Of a stretch of DNA of 64,000 bases, positions 38,931-48,600 are shown piece after piece. A model generated the notes under the pieces. That model had not been told where the DNA came from, made no database searches, and worked only from the letters and a program-made list of their open reading frames with translations. The translations under genes and the position numbers were made by a program. The DNA is from Desulfonatronum thiosulfatophilum (GTDB taxonomy: Bacteria > Desulfobacterota > Desulfovibrionia > Desulfovibrionales > Desulfonatronaceae). The DNA lies in assembly GCF_900104215.1 (NCBI RefSeq), contig NZ_FMXO01000004.1, forward strand, positions 62,001 through 126,000, in the 5' to 3' direction. Numbering within the stretch: position 1 is the stretch's first letter; every line of letters starts with the position of its first letter.

Positions 38931-39377
38931 TCAGGAAGAAAGGCGGTTCCGCACCAGTTCGCTGACGGTCTTTCCGTCTACCCGCCCTTTGTGGGTATTC
39001 ATGATCGCCTGGATGACCCGGCCCATATCCTTGATGGATGTGGCGCCTTGCTCAGCCGTCACGGCATCGACAAGCGCGTACAATTCATCGGAGGACAATG
39101 GTTGTGGCTGGTAGGCCCGCAAGAGTTCCAACTCCAGGGCCTCCTTGGCTGCCAGCTCGGTCCGGCCGGCCTTGGAGTACATTTCGATGGACTCCTGGCG
39201 TTGCTTGATCTGCTTGAGTACGAGGTCGAGGACTTCGTCGTCCGTCAGGGAACGTCGCAGCTCGACCTGACGATTTTTGACGGCTGCCTTGAGCATTCTC
39301 AAGACAGCCGTCAAATCGTGATCTCTGCTTTTGTAGGCGACGATGTAGTCGCCCTCAATCCGCTCGAGTAGGCTCAT
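38931..39377 (-). CDS. yqeY: GatB/YqeY domain protein
   Basis: 148 residues, standard for the family. The N-terminal half ([17 protein letters not shown]) and the C-terminal [24 protein letters not shown] match YqeY, related to the tail domain of the GatB tRNA amidotransferase subunit. It probably binds tRNA; the exact function is unknown. ATG overlaps the rpsU stop by four bases (ATGA), placing it second in the macromolecular-synthesis operon. Confidence 0.93.
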   Translation of the reverse strand: MSLLERIEGDYIVAYKSRDHDLTAVLRMLKAAVKNRQVELRRSLTDDEVLDLVLKQIKQRQESIEMYSKAGRTELAAKEALELELLRAYQPQPLSSDELYALVDAVTAEQGATSIKDMGRVIQAIMNTHKGRVDGKTVSELVRNRLSS

Positions 39378-39577
39378 CGGAAAGATGTTGTCTTTCTGCT
39401 TTTCTTGATTGCACGTTTGCGGGCCGCGGCTTCCTTTTTCTTCTTCTGGACGCTGGGCTTTTCATAGTGCTGCCGCTTTTTCAGCTCGGAGAGGATTCCG
39501 GCCTTTTCCACTTGTTTCTTGAACTTTCGCAATGCAAAATCAAAGTGATCGTTCTCACTCAAAACAATTCCTGGCAA
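39374..39577 (-). CDS. rpsU: 30S ribosomal protein S21
   Basis: 67 residues from a TTG start at 39577, giving the standard (M)[20 protein letters not shown]-terminus; GGGAGGTG lies 8-10 bp upstream. A longer frame starting at 39766 adds 63 residues unlike S21 and would include the promoter. The C-terminus is strongly basic ([16 protein letters not shown]). S21 helps base-pair mRNA with 16S rRNA during initiation. First gene of the rpsU-yqeY-mutS2-dnaG-rpoD-nuclease operon. Confidence 0.96.
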   Translation of the reverse strand: MPGIVLSENDHFDFALRKFKKQVEKAGILSELKKRQHYEKPSVQKKKKEAAARKRAIKKSRKTTSFR

Positions 39578-39640
39578 GTTGTATTCACCTCCCGGCCTCA
39601 CGCCGGGGGCGGACGTGAGGGGAACTTTCAAAAGATTATG

Positions 39641-39669
39641 ACTATATCCGAAATGTTTGCAGCAGGCAA
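39641..39669 (-). promoter_or_regulatory. Sigma-70 promoter of the rpsU operon
   Basis: Reading the minus strand: -35 TTGCCT (39669-39664), 17-bp spacer, -10 TATAGT (39646-39641). The transcript would begin near 39634, giving a leader of about 57 nt before the TTG start codon. Confidence 0.7.
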
Positions 39670-39705
39670 GCGACATTCTGAATAAAATGTTCACCGTATC
39701 GTGCG

Positions 39706-39731
39706 CATGGCGCAACAATTGTTGCGCCATG
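39706..39731. repeat. Perfect 26-bp palindrome upstream of the rpsU promoter
   Basis: CATGGCGCAACAA followed by its exact reverse complement, with no central spacer. It lies about 37 bp upstream of the rpsU -35 box. The remaining sequence up to the chemoreceptor gene at 39991 contains no gene. A dimeric regulator site is the simplest reading. Confidence 0.9.
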
Positions 39732-39990
39732 TAATTCTTAAAATAAGTAGTATACTTGCTGAACAAAGTATGCTAACGGGCAAACAATCTTCACGAATCC
39801 TTACTAATTTAGTCGGCTATCTTCGACATGCATGTCTTCGTGTAGGAGTTCAATAGTGGGGTATGCCTTCGGTTATCATGGCCAATGATGGGATTTATAT
39901 TTTCACGGTTCAGCATGCAGTGGGGAATGGCGTTCAGGGGCTTCCGGGAAACATGCACATCGAAACATTTTTTATAAATGGAGCAAATCA

Positions 39991-42018
39991 ATGAAAGTGT
40001 CGATTTTCGGCAAACTGATCGGGGTTGTCGTCCTGGCGGTGCTGCTGACGAGCAGCGTCCTGTTTTTCACCACGAATCATTATGTCGCCAAAGGATTTGA
40101 TGAGAAGGCTCTGGAGGAACTGAACGGTTTCCAGGGAGCAGTGCGGGCGCAGATCGAGGATTGGGAAGAGTTGCTTGAAGCCGTTGGATTTTTAATGTCC
40201 TCCAACTTTGAAGTTCAACATGCCTTGCAACAAAACGATACTCAAATGTTGAAGGAATTTGCCCGCGACGTCATGCAGCAGACCGGAGTCGATTTTCTTA
40301 CCATATCCGATCGTAACGGAGTGGTAGTCGCCAGGGGCCATTCACAGCGAACCGGAGACAGCGTCGCCAATCAGGTCAACGTGCAAAGAGCGCTCAAGGG
40401 GGAATCCAGCGTGGGGATCGAGCACGGGACGGAAGTCAAGTTTTCCGTGCGTGCTGGTTTTCCGGTCAAAATGGGCGATCGAATTTTGGGGGTTGTCACG
40501 CCCGGCTTCAATCTTGGCTCCTTCGCTTTCGTGGATGACGTCAAGCGCCGGTTCGGGGTCGAGGCCACGATTTTTGAGGGTGATACCCGCTTGGCCACAA
40601 CGATCATGCGCGACGGCCAGCGTGTGGTGGGCACCAGGATGGACAATCAGCAGGTGCTCTCCACGGTTCTGCAACAGCGCCAAACCTACTTCGACAGGAA
40701 CATGATTCTCGGTCAGAATTATGATACCGCCTACTGGCCGATCATCAACAGTAGGGGAGAGGTAAGCGGGATGTTCTTCATCGGCGTGCCGCGCAATGTG
40801 GTGGAGGAGGCCCAGAACAACATTCTCATGTCCATTCTGTTGGTCAGTTTGGTCGTCGGCGGAGTCATGATCGCCGTGGGGATCTTGTTCGCACGCAGTT
40901 TGGCCCTGCCTATCCGCAATGCGACTGCTTTCGCGACCCAGGTTGCCCAGGGAAATTTGGACGAGCAACTGGAGGTCAAGAACAAGGATGAGATCGGCAT
41001 CCTGGCGGGTGCGCTGAAAACCATGGTCGGTAATCTGAAGATCAAAATCCAGGAGGCGGATGAAAAAGCCCGGGAAGCGGCACTGGCCGCGCAGCAGGCC
41101 CGTGAAGCCACTGAGGAAGCCATGCAAGCGAAGGAGCAGGCTGAGAATGCCAAGCGTGAAGGTATGTTGCAGGCCGCTGGCCAGCTTGAAGGCGTGATTG
41201 AGCAGATGACTTCGGCTTCCGAGCAGCTTGCCGCCCAGGTGGAGCAGGCCAGTCGCGGATCGGAGGAGCAGCGGGCCAGGACCGGGGAAACCGCCACGGC
41301 CATGGAGGAAATGAACGCAACGGTACTTGAGGTGGCCAAGAATGCATCCCAGGCAGCAGAAGCCTCGGACCAGTCCAGAACCAAGGCCGAGGACGGGGCG
41401 AAGGTCGTCACGGCTTCCGTCGCGGCCATCAACAAGGTCCAGCAACAGGCCGCGGAAATGAAGAACAACCTGAATCAACTCGGTCAGCAGGCCGAGCAGA
41501 TCGGTCGCATCATGAACGTGATCGAGGACATTGCCGACCAAACCAATCTATTGGCCCTGAACGCGGCCATAGAAGCGGCCCGGGCCGGTGATGCCGGTCG
41601 CGGATTTGCCGTGGTGGCCGACGAGGTGCGCAAGTTGGCGGAAAAGACCATGAATGCAACCAAGGAAGTCGGGCAGGCCATATCGGCCATTCAACAAGGC
41701 ACTAAAGCAAACATTCAGGGTATGGATCAATCCGTTCATGCCATTGAGCAGGCCACGGACTTGGCGAACCAGTCCGGTCAGGCCCTGAAGGAAATTCTGG
41801 CCCTGGCGGAGCAGGCGGCGGATCAGGTCCGCTCCATTGCCACGGCTGCCGAGGAACAGTCTGCCACCAGTGAAGAAATCAATCGCGGCGTGGAGGACAT
41901 CAACCGGATTGCCTCTGAGACCAACGAGGTTATGAGCCAGTCAGCCCAGGCCGTTTCCGATCTGGCCAGGCAATCCCAGGATCTGCAGAATCTCGTGCGG
42001 CAGATGAAGGATTCCTGA
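39991..42018 (+). CDS. Methyl-accepting chemotaxis protein with periplasmic Cache-type sensor
   Basis: 675 residues. TM1 (about 7-28), a periplasmic single-Cache-like domain (about 30-275, including [17 protein letters not shown] and [10 protein letters not shown]), TM2 (about 280-302), HAMP (about 303-355), a coiled-coil Ala/Glu-rich linker, and the cytoplasmic signalling domain with the conserved hairpin tip [20 protein letters not shown] (about 512-531). It senses an external ligand and signals through CheW/CheA. GGAG precedes the ATG. cheW follows after a strong hairpin. Confidence 0.95.
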   Translation: MKVSIFGKLIGVVVLAVLLTSSVLFFTTNHYVAKGFDEKALEELNGFQGAVRAQIEDWEELLEAVGFLMSSNFEVQHALQQNDTQMLKEFARDVMQQTGVDFLTISDRNGVVVARGHSQRTGDSVANQVNVQRALKGESSVGIEHGTEVKFSVRAGFPVKMGDRILGVVTPGFNLGSFAFVDDVKRRFGVEATIFEGDTRLATTIMRDGQRVVGTRMDNQQVLSTVLQQRQTYFDRNMILGQNYDTAYWPIINSRGEVSGMFFIGVPRNVVEEAQNNILMSILLVSLVVGGVMIAVGILFARSLALPIRNATAFATQVAQGNLDEQLEVKNKDEIGILAGALKTMVGNLKIKIQEADEKAREAALAAQQAREATEEAMQAKEQAENAKREGMLQAAGQLEGVIEQMTSASEQLAAQVEQASRGSEEQRARTGETATAMEEMNATVLEVAKNASQAAEASDQSRTKAEDGAKVVTASVAAINKVQQQAAEMKNNLNQLGQQAEQIGRIMNVIEDIADQTNLLALNAAIEAARAGDAGRGFAVVADEVRKLAEKTMNATKEVGQAISAIQQGTKANIQGMDQSVHAIEQATDLANQSGQALKEILALAEQAADQVRSIATAAEEQSATSEEINRGVEDINRIASETNEVMSQSAQAVSDLARQSQDLQNLVRQMKDS

Positions 42019-42031
42019 TCTTTGTCGCCCA

Positions 42032-42077
42032 GGCGCACATGCCCGGAACTCACGCATGAGTTCCGGGCATGTGCGCC
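42032..42077. repeat. Perfect 21-bp inverted repeat between chemoreceptor and cheW genes
   Basis: 42032-42052 pairs exactly with 42057-42077 around a CGCA loop. No T-run follows on the plus strand, so it is not a standard terminator. It might act as a partial terminator or an mRNA-stabilising stem that sets the ratio of chemoreceptor to CheW. Confidence 0.9.
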
Positions 42078-42144
42078 GGAGTTGCCGACCTGTTGCGCAA
42101 CTGATATGGACCCTGCATCATTCACCGTTTCCGGAGAAATTGTC

Positions 42145-42627
42145 ATGCAAGAGCAATATACGCGACAAGACAAGGACAGCGCACTGCTTCAACTGGTCAC
42201 CTTCAACATCGGCGATGAAGAGTTCGGTGTGGAAATTCTTAAGGTTCAGGAGATCATCCGAATGATGGGCATCACCCGGGTGCCCAAGGCGCCGGATTTC
42301 GTGGAGGGCGTGATCAACCTGCGGGGCAAGGTCATTCCAATCATTGATCTGCGCAAACGGTTCGGCATGGCTACACAGGAGCACGACAAGCACACCCGGA
42401 TCATCGTGATCGAGATCAGCAAGGTGATTGTCGGCTTTGTTGTGGATTCCGTCTCCGAGGTTCTTCGCATCCCGGCGAATACCGTGGAACCGCCACCGCC
42501 CATCATTTCCGGGATTGAGTCCGAATACATCAGCGGGGTGGGCAAGCTGGCCGATCGCCTGCTGATCCTGCTGGATCTGGACAGGCTGCTGAGCAAGGGC
42601 GAGCAAAGTATGCTGGCTGGAGTCTAG
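42145..42627 (+). CDS. cheW: Chemotaxis coupling protein CheW
   Basis: 160 residues forming one CheW domain: LVTFNIGDEEFGVEILKVQEI (about 14-34), FVEGVINLRGKVIPIIDLRKRFG (about 52-74) and GVGKLADRLLILLDLDRLLS. It bridges chemoreceptors and CheA. ATG at 42145 follows CCGGAG; an in-frame start at 42106 is less well supported. It lies 126 bp downstream of the chemoreceptor gene, separated by a 21-bp hairpin. Confidence 0.95.
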   Translation: MQEQYTRQDKDSALLQLVTFNIGDEEFGVEILKVQEIIRMMGITRVPKAPDFVEGVINLRGKVIPIIDLRKRFGMATQEHDKHTRIIVIEISKVIVGFVVDSVSEVLRIPANTVEPPPPIISGIESEYISGVGKLADRLLILLDLDRLLSKGEQSMLAGV

Positions 42628-42670
42628 CCTCGCCAGTTGCCTGTTTAACAATCTTCTCTTCCTCCTCCTT

Positions 42671-42700
42671 GCCCCGGGGCGTCACGCGCCTCGGGGCTTT
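42671..42700 (+). terminator. Terminator after cheW
   Basis: 11-bp stem (42671-42681 with 42687-42697, one G-T pair), loop TCACG, followed by TTTC. The short T-run makes it a moderate candidate. Confidence 0.65.
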
Positions 42701-42905
42701 CATCGCATTTTGCAATTACGCAGCAGATTCCATTTATGGCCTTAATTCGGTCCTGGATTCCCGCCTTTGCGGCGATTTTTTATCTGGGCGACTTCAAATC
42801 AGCTATGCCCACGAAGGGAGGTATCCAGTTCTTTTATCCATATGAACTGAGTAGTTTCCGTAATTTCACATTTAATCAGCGCCTTATGGCGTCTCCCACC
42901 TCTTC

Positions 42906-45221
42906 ATGCACTTGCAACGTTATCGCTTGATTGTCACCGGCCAGGTTCAGGGCGTGGGATTTCGACCTACGGTGTACAAGCTGGCCCTGGAGTCGGGGCT
43001 GACTGGATTCGTGTTGAATTCTGCTGAAGGCGTGGCCATAGAAGTTCAGGGATCGGGTTCGAATGCTTCAATTTTCGCGGATCTTCTGCGTCGCTCGCTC
43101 CCGCCATTAGCCCAAATCACTTCTCTTTCCGCGACTCCGGTCCCGGTCCAAACCGGGGAGAAGGAGTTCCGGATTCTGCAGAGCATCTCCGCAACCGGTC
43201 ACCAGGTTCTGATCAGCCCGGACACAGCCACCTGCGACGATTGTCTGGGAGAACTCTTCGATCCCCGAAATCGGCGCTACCGCTACCCGTTCATCAATTG
43301 CACCAATTGCGGCCCCCGGTTGACCATCACCAAGAGCATTCCTTACGACCGCCCGATGACCTCCATGGCCTGTTTCCCGCAATGTCCGGATTGTCTCCGG
43401 GAATATGAAGACCCTCTGAATCGCCGCTTTCACGCCCAGCCGAACTGTTGTCCAATTTGTGGTCCCCAGGTCTGGCTTTCCTCGCACCAGGGCAGCCGTC
43501 TGGCTGAAGCGAATTCCGCTTTGGAAGGTGCGGCTCGGGCTCTGGCTGAAGGCAAGATCCTCGCGGTCAAGGGGCTTGGCGGCTTTCACTTGGTCTGCGC
43601 AGCCGGCAGCGATCAGGCCGTGGCTGAACTGCGGCGGCGCAAGCAGCGCTGGGAGAAACCACTGGCCGTGATGGCTTCGGATGTGGAAACGGCACTTCGG
43701 GTCGCCGTGGTGTCCCCCGCGGCACAGGAGCAGCTGGTTTCCATTCAGCGTCCCATCGTGCTGTTGCCCGCTGCCCACAATGGAATTCTGTCCGAACATC
43801 TGGCTCCGGATACGGACTATCTGGGTCTGATGCTGCCGTATACCCCGTTGCACCATGTTCTGCTGGACATGTTCCGCCTAGCCGTCGGGCCCAAATGGCC
43901 ACCGGTTCTGGTGATGACTTCCGGCAACCTGAGCAGTGAACCCATAGCCTTGGGCAACCGGGAGGCCCTGCAGCGCCTTGCGCCGCTCGCGGATCTCTTT
44001 CTTTTCCACGACCGGGACATTTTGATCCGCTGTGATGATTCCGTACTCCGCCCCAATTCGGTTACCGGGCAGCCGGATTTTTTCCGGCGAGCCAGGGGAT
44101 ACACGCCGTCTCCGGTATTTTTACGCCGCCCGGGACCCAGCGTGCTTGGCCTCGGTCCGGAACTGAAGGTCACCGTCTGTCTGACCAAAGGCGACCAGGC
44201 GTTTGTCAGTCAGCATGTAGGGGATCTGAAGAACCTGGAAACCTTCGCCTTCTACCGGGAAACCATCAGCCACTTGCAGAGCATTCTGCAGGTCCGCCCT
44301 GAAGCCCAAGTCGCAGACCTGCATCCCGACTATATGAGCACCGTCCATGGCCGGGAACTGGAAGGGCCGCTGTTTCAACTTCAGCACCATGTGGCGCATA
44401 TTCACTCGGTCCTGGCCGAGAACCGGCATGAACTTCCGGCTCTGGGGCTGGCTCTGGACGGGGCCGGGCTGGGCGACGATCGGACCATCTGGGGCGGCGA
44501 AGCCTTGCTGGTTGATCCTCGCGGCACCGAATACGCAAGACTTGGACACTTCGCGCCGGTGATGCAGCCCGGCGGGGAAGCCGCGGCCCGGGAGCCATGG
44601 CGCATGGCCCGCAGCTATCTGTGGAGCATCGGAATCGCTACTCCGGCGGATCGGCCCTGGCCCTGGCTTGAGACCCATGGCCAGGCCGACGCCATGGTGG
44701 GAACCATGCTCCATAAGCAGATCAATTCTCCGCAAACCACGAGCTGCGGCAGGCTGTTCGATGCCGTGGCCGGCTTGCTGGGACTCAAAAACGTCATGGC
44801 CTATGAAGGACAGGCCGCCATCATCCTGGAACGGATCCAGCATCCCGGCGATCTTGAACCCTATCCCTGCCCGTTACGTCTGGATCTCGAACCGGTGCAG
44901 CTGGATACCCTGTTCCTCTTTTCCCAGGTTCATGCCGACTGGGAGAGAGGCGCACCGGCAGGTATGATCAGCCGCCGGTTCCATTTGGGCCTGATCAGGG
45001 GATTGGCCGAGCTGGCGGTTCGTCTGGCCGAACGGGCCGGTGTCCACAGCGTGGGGCTCAGCGGCGGGGTGATGCAGAACGCCACCCTTGCCACTCTCCT
45101 CCCGGCTGCTCTGGCCAAAAGGGGCCTGACTGCTCTGATGCACGCCCAACTTCCCCCCAATGACGCCTGCATCTCCCTGGGGCAGGCCATGTACGGCCGG
45201 ATGATGTTGGAGCGCGGATAA
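42906..45221 (+). CDS. hypF: Carbamoyltransferase HypF (NiFe hydrogenase maturation)
   Basis: 771 residues, full length. N-terminal acylphosphatase domain (GQVQGVGFRPTVYKLA, about 12-27); zinc-finger pairs CDDC, CTNC, CPDC and CPIC (about 110-190); YrdC-like domain (about 200-385, KGLGGFHLVC and TSGNLSSEPIA); C-terminal Kae1-like domain with HHVAHIHSVLAE and GLSGGVMQNATL. It makes the carbamoyl-adenylate from which HypE forms cyanide ligands. Its presence implies NiFe hydrogenases elsewhere. No other hyp genes are nearby. Confidence 0.97.
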   Translation: MHLQRYRLIVTGQVQGVGFRPTVYKLALESGLTGFVLNSAEGVAIEVQGSGSNASIFADLLRRSLPPLAQITSLSATPVPVQTGEKEFRILQSISATGHQVLISPDTATCDDCLGELFDPRNRRYRYPFINCTNCGPRLTITKSIPYDRPMTSMACFPQCPDCLREYEDPLNRRFHAQPNCCPICGPQVWLSSHQGSRLAEANSALEGAARALAEGKILAVKGLGGFHLVCAAGSDQAVAELRRRKQRWEKPLAVMASDVETALRVAVVSPAAQEQLVSIQRPIVLLPAAHNGILSEHLAPDTDYLGLMLPYTPLHHVLLDMFRLAVGPKWPPVLVMTSGNLSSEPIALGNREALQRLAPLADLFLFHDRDILIRCDDSVLRPNSVTGQPDFFRRARGYTPSPVFLRRPGPSVLGLGPELKVTVCLTKGDQAFVSQHVGDLKNLETFAFYRETISHLQSILQVRPEAQVADLHPDYMSTVHGRELEGPLFQLQHHVAHIHSVLAENRHELPALGLALDGAGLGDDRTIWGGEALLVDPRGTEYARLGHFAPVMQPGGEAAAREPWRMARSYLWSIGIATPADRPWPWLETHGQADAMVGTMLHKQINSPQTTSCGRLFDAVAGLLGLKNVMAYEGQAAIILERIQHPGDLEPYPCPLRLDLEPVQLDTLFLFSQVHADWERGAPAGMISRRFHLGLIRGLAELAVRLAERAGVHSVGLSGGVMQNATLATLLPAALAKRGLTALMHAQLPPNDACISLGQAMYGRMMLERG

Positions 45222-45405
45222 AAAACGCCTCGGCAAGCTCAAGGACCCGGCCCGCCGTTCCAAATCGGCGTTATTCGACGACCATCACTGCCCCCATCAC
45301 AAGCCTTTCGCTTGCATTTACAATCCCTGTTCATATTTCTCGATGAGCACTTCTGGCAAAGCCTCAGGGCGAGGGTTTCTGGGTAATAACTGTTCGCGGA
45401 TTCCT

Positions 45406-45459
45406 ATCGCAATCCAAATCGAAATCGCAATCGAAATCGCAATCGAAATCGCAATCGAA
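45406..45459. repeat. Hexanucleotide tandem repeat, alternating ATCGCA/ATCGAA, 9 units
   Basis: Nine 6-bp units, most alternating ATCGCA and ATCGAA with one ATCCAA variant. It faces an inverted tract at 45507-45536. The surrounding gap 45222-45684 holds no gene. Confidence 0.93.
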
Positions 45460-45506
45460 AAAAAACGCTTTCCCTCGTTGAGCCGTGATCCTTATTTATA
45501 TGGTCT

Positions 45507-45536
45507 TCGATTTCGATTGCGATTTCGATTGCGACT
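45507..45536. repeat. Hexanucleotide tandem repeat, TCGATT/GCGATT, 5 units, inverted partner
   Basis: Units TCGATT, TCGATT, GCGATT, TCGATT, GCGACT. The alternation of the C- and T-type units mirrors the left tract, so the two arms can pair across about 47 bp. It lies 149 bp upstream of the lactate-type dehydrogenase gene. Confidence 0.9.
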
Positions 45537-45684
45537 GCGGTGGGACAGAGTGTTCAGGTGTATCTATATCCTCCCGAATTTATGATAAAATCGAAATTTC
45601 CTGCAAGCCTCTGGCAATCACCTTGTCTTTCCCATCAGTCTTAACTAACATTCATTCCTTTTCGCAATTTTCAGGTTGGTATTC

Positions 45685-48600
45685 ATGACATCACGTGGAC
45701 CGCATATCTCCATTCCTCATATTCGTTTATTGCCCCGGGTATTCAATTTGACGCAGGAACAGGTCGATTCCTGGCCGGAAAGCGTCCGTTCCCTGGCCGT
45801 GGAAATGGCCGCGGAACTTTTTCTGCTGCGTTACAATCCGTTCATTGCACCGGACATGGTTCGGAACAGCGTGAATGCGCAACTGTCGGCCAACGCCCCT
45901 TCCCTGGACTCGGAATATGCCACTGCCCTGGAACAGGCCGTGGATCATTTCTGGCAGGACTACGAGGCGGAACAAAATTTCAAGTCCGACCTGATCAAGC
46001 GCCTTCAGGAATGTCTGCCCACGGAGTGCATTAACAATAATCCCAATGCCCTGGTGGAGTGCTCAACGGACGCTACGGACTTGCGCCTGGAACTGCCGTT
46101 GCTGGTGGTGGCTCCGGAAAATACCGAACAGGTCCAGTGCATTATCCGATTGGCCAATGAAATGGGTTTCAGCATCGTGCCCCGCGGCGGCGGTTCCGGC
46201 CTGACCGGAGGGGCCATTCCGGCCGGAAAACGAACGGTAATGCTCAGCCTGAGCCGGATGAAAAACATCCTCAGTATCGACAAGAAGGAAAAAAAATTGT
46301 GCGCCCAAAGCGGCGTGATCACCCTGAACGCGATCCAGGCGGCTGCCGGCCAGGGTCTGCTGTTCACCGTTGATCCGGCGTCCAAGGCAGCTTCGTCCCT
46401 GGGGGGCAACATCTCCGAGAACGCCGGAGGCCCCTTCGCCTTTGAGTACGGAACCACCCTGGACAACATCCTCAGCTATGTCATGGTCCTGCCCAGCGGG
46501 GACTGCATCGAGGTGCGGCGGAAAAATCATCCTCTGCACAAGATTCTTCCCAACGAGGACGCCGTTTTTGAGGTTCTGGACGATCAGGGACAACCGCGGG
46601 AAACCATTTCCCTCCACGGGAGCGATATCCGCGGCGAGAACCTGGGCAAGGACGTTTCCAACAAGTTTCTCGGCGGCCTGCCTGGAATCCAGAAAGAAGG
46701 CGTGGACGGCATCATCACCGAAGCCTGCTTCATTCTGCACCCCATGCCCGCCTATTCCCGCACGCTGTGCCTTGAATTCTATGGTCGGAGCATGCATCCG
46801 GCCATGCTGGTCATCAATGACCTGGTGGCCATGCGCGACACCATCCGGGAGCAGGGGGACCTGGTCAAAATGTCCGCTCTGGAAGAATTCGGGACCAAAT
46901 ACGTCCAGGCCATCGAGTACCAAAAGAAATCATCCCGATATGAGGGCGATCCGATCTCGGTGCTTCTGATCCAGATGGACTCGGACGACGAGGCCGCGCT
47001 GGATGGAGCTGTCGGAACAGTGGTGGACATTGTCGGTCCGTATGAGAACGTGGATGTATTCGTGGCCTCGGACTCCAAGCAGGCTGAAATATTCTGGGAG
47101 GATCGCCACCGCCTCAGCGCCATCACCCGCCGGACCAGCGGTTTCAAGATCAACGAGGACATCGTCATCCCGCTGAAGGTGATTCCCGAATTTTCGGACT
47201 TTTTGGAACATCTGAATCTGCGATGTCTGGCCAAGGCCTACCGCCGGGCTCTCCAGGAAGTCGCCGGCCTTCAGGGTGTGGCCGACCAAGACGAATTTGT
47301 GGAAATGGAGCTGGACTACTGCGCTCGGATTCTCAAAGACGAAATTACGGCCAAGGAGTTGTCGGACCAGGAGTTCGAGATCCAGACCCAGTTTTTCTTT
47401 CAGGATCTGCGCAACCGCTACCCCCGTTTGCAGCCGGAACTGGACGAAATCCTGACCCGGATGCGGGCCACGCGGATTATCGTGGCCAATCACATGCACG
47501 CCGGTGACGGCAACTGCCACGTCAACATCCCCGTCAACTCCAACGATCCCCAAATGCTGCATCAGGCAGAGGAAGCGGCGGGCGAAGTCTTCAAGAAAGT
47601 CCTGGAACTCAAGGGCGCGGTTTCCGGCGAGCACGGCATCGGGATCACCAAGATCGCCTTCCTGCCCGATGAGAAGATCCAGGCCTTGAAAGCCTACAAG
47701 AACAAGGTGGATCCTAAAAATATCATCAACCCCGGGAAGCTGACCCTGCGCGAGCAGCCCTCCCCCCCGTACACCTTTTCCTTCAATCGGCTGATCCAGG
47801 ACTTGAGCCGGAGCGGATTGCCGGAACGGGATCGGTTGATCAGGCTGCTGACCAACATCCAGACATGCTCGCGCTGCGGAAAATGCAAGCAGGTCTGCCC
47901 AATGTATCTTCCGGCTCAGGGCCTGTTGTTCCACCCCCGCAACAAGAACATCAGCCTGGGTGCGATGATCGAGGCTATTTACTACACCCAAACCCTGACC
48001 GGACAGCCCGAGCAGAGACTGCTCAAGGAACTGGGCAGGTTGATGCAGCACTGCACCGGATGCGGCAAATGCACATCCGCATGCCCCGTCAAGATCAACA
48101 CACCGGATGTTGTTCTGGAACTGCGGGGGTATCTGCAGGGCAAGGGCGCGGACGGCCATCCATTCAAGAATCGGATCATGGACTACCTGGCCAAGGATCC
48201 TCCGTGCCGCCTGCCACGGGCTGCAAAATTCATGGCCGTGGCGCAGAATATTCAGAACAAGGCCATTGGCCTTGTTCCGACCAAATGGCGGCAGCGGGCT
48301 GAGAGTCCGTTGCTGCGCGGCAAGGGGCCGCAGCTGGAATTCAGGAATCTGTCTGAAAGCTTGAGCCTGGGCAAAGGCAGCATCTTCATTCCCGCCGGAA
48401 ACGGAAAATCCATCCAGAATAAAGAGACGGTGCTCTATTTTCCGGGCTGCGGGGCCGGCCTGTTTTTTCGCTCCATCGGCCTGGCCACGATCAGCCTGCT
48501 TTTGAAAGCCGATTGCCAGGTCATTCTCCCGGAAAGCCACCTGTGCTGCGGTTATCCCCTGTTGGCCGGAGGCAGTGAGAAGGCGTTTCAAACCAACAAG

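Noticed and set aside
39578-39766. N-terminal extension of S21 to a start at 39766
   Set aside because: The extra 63 residues are unlike S21, cover the promoter and -10 box, and a TTG start with strong GGGAGGTG gives the normal 67-residue protein.
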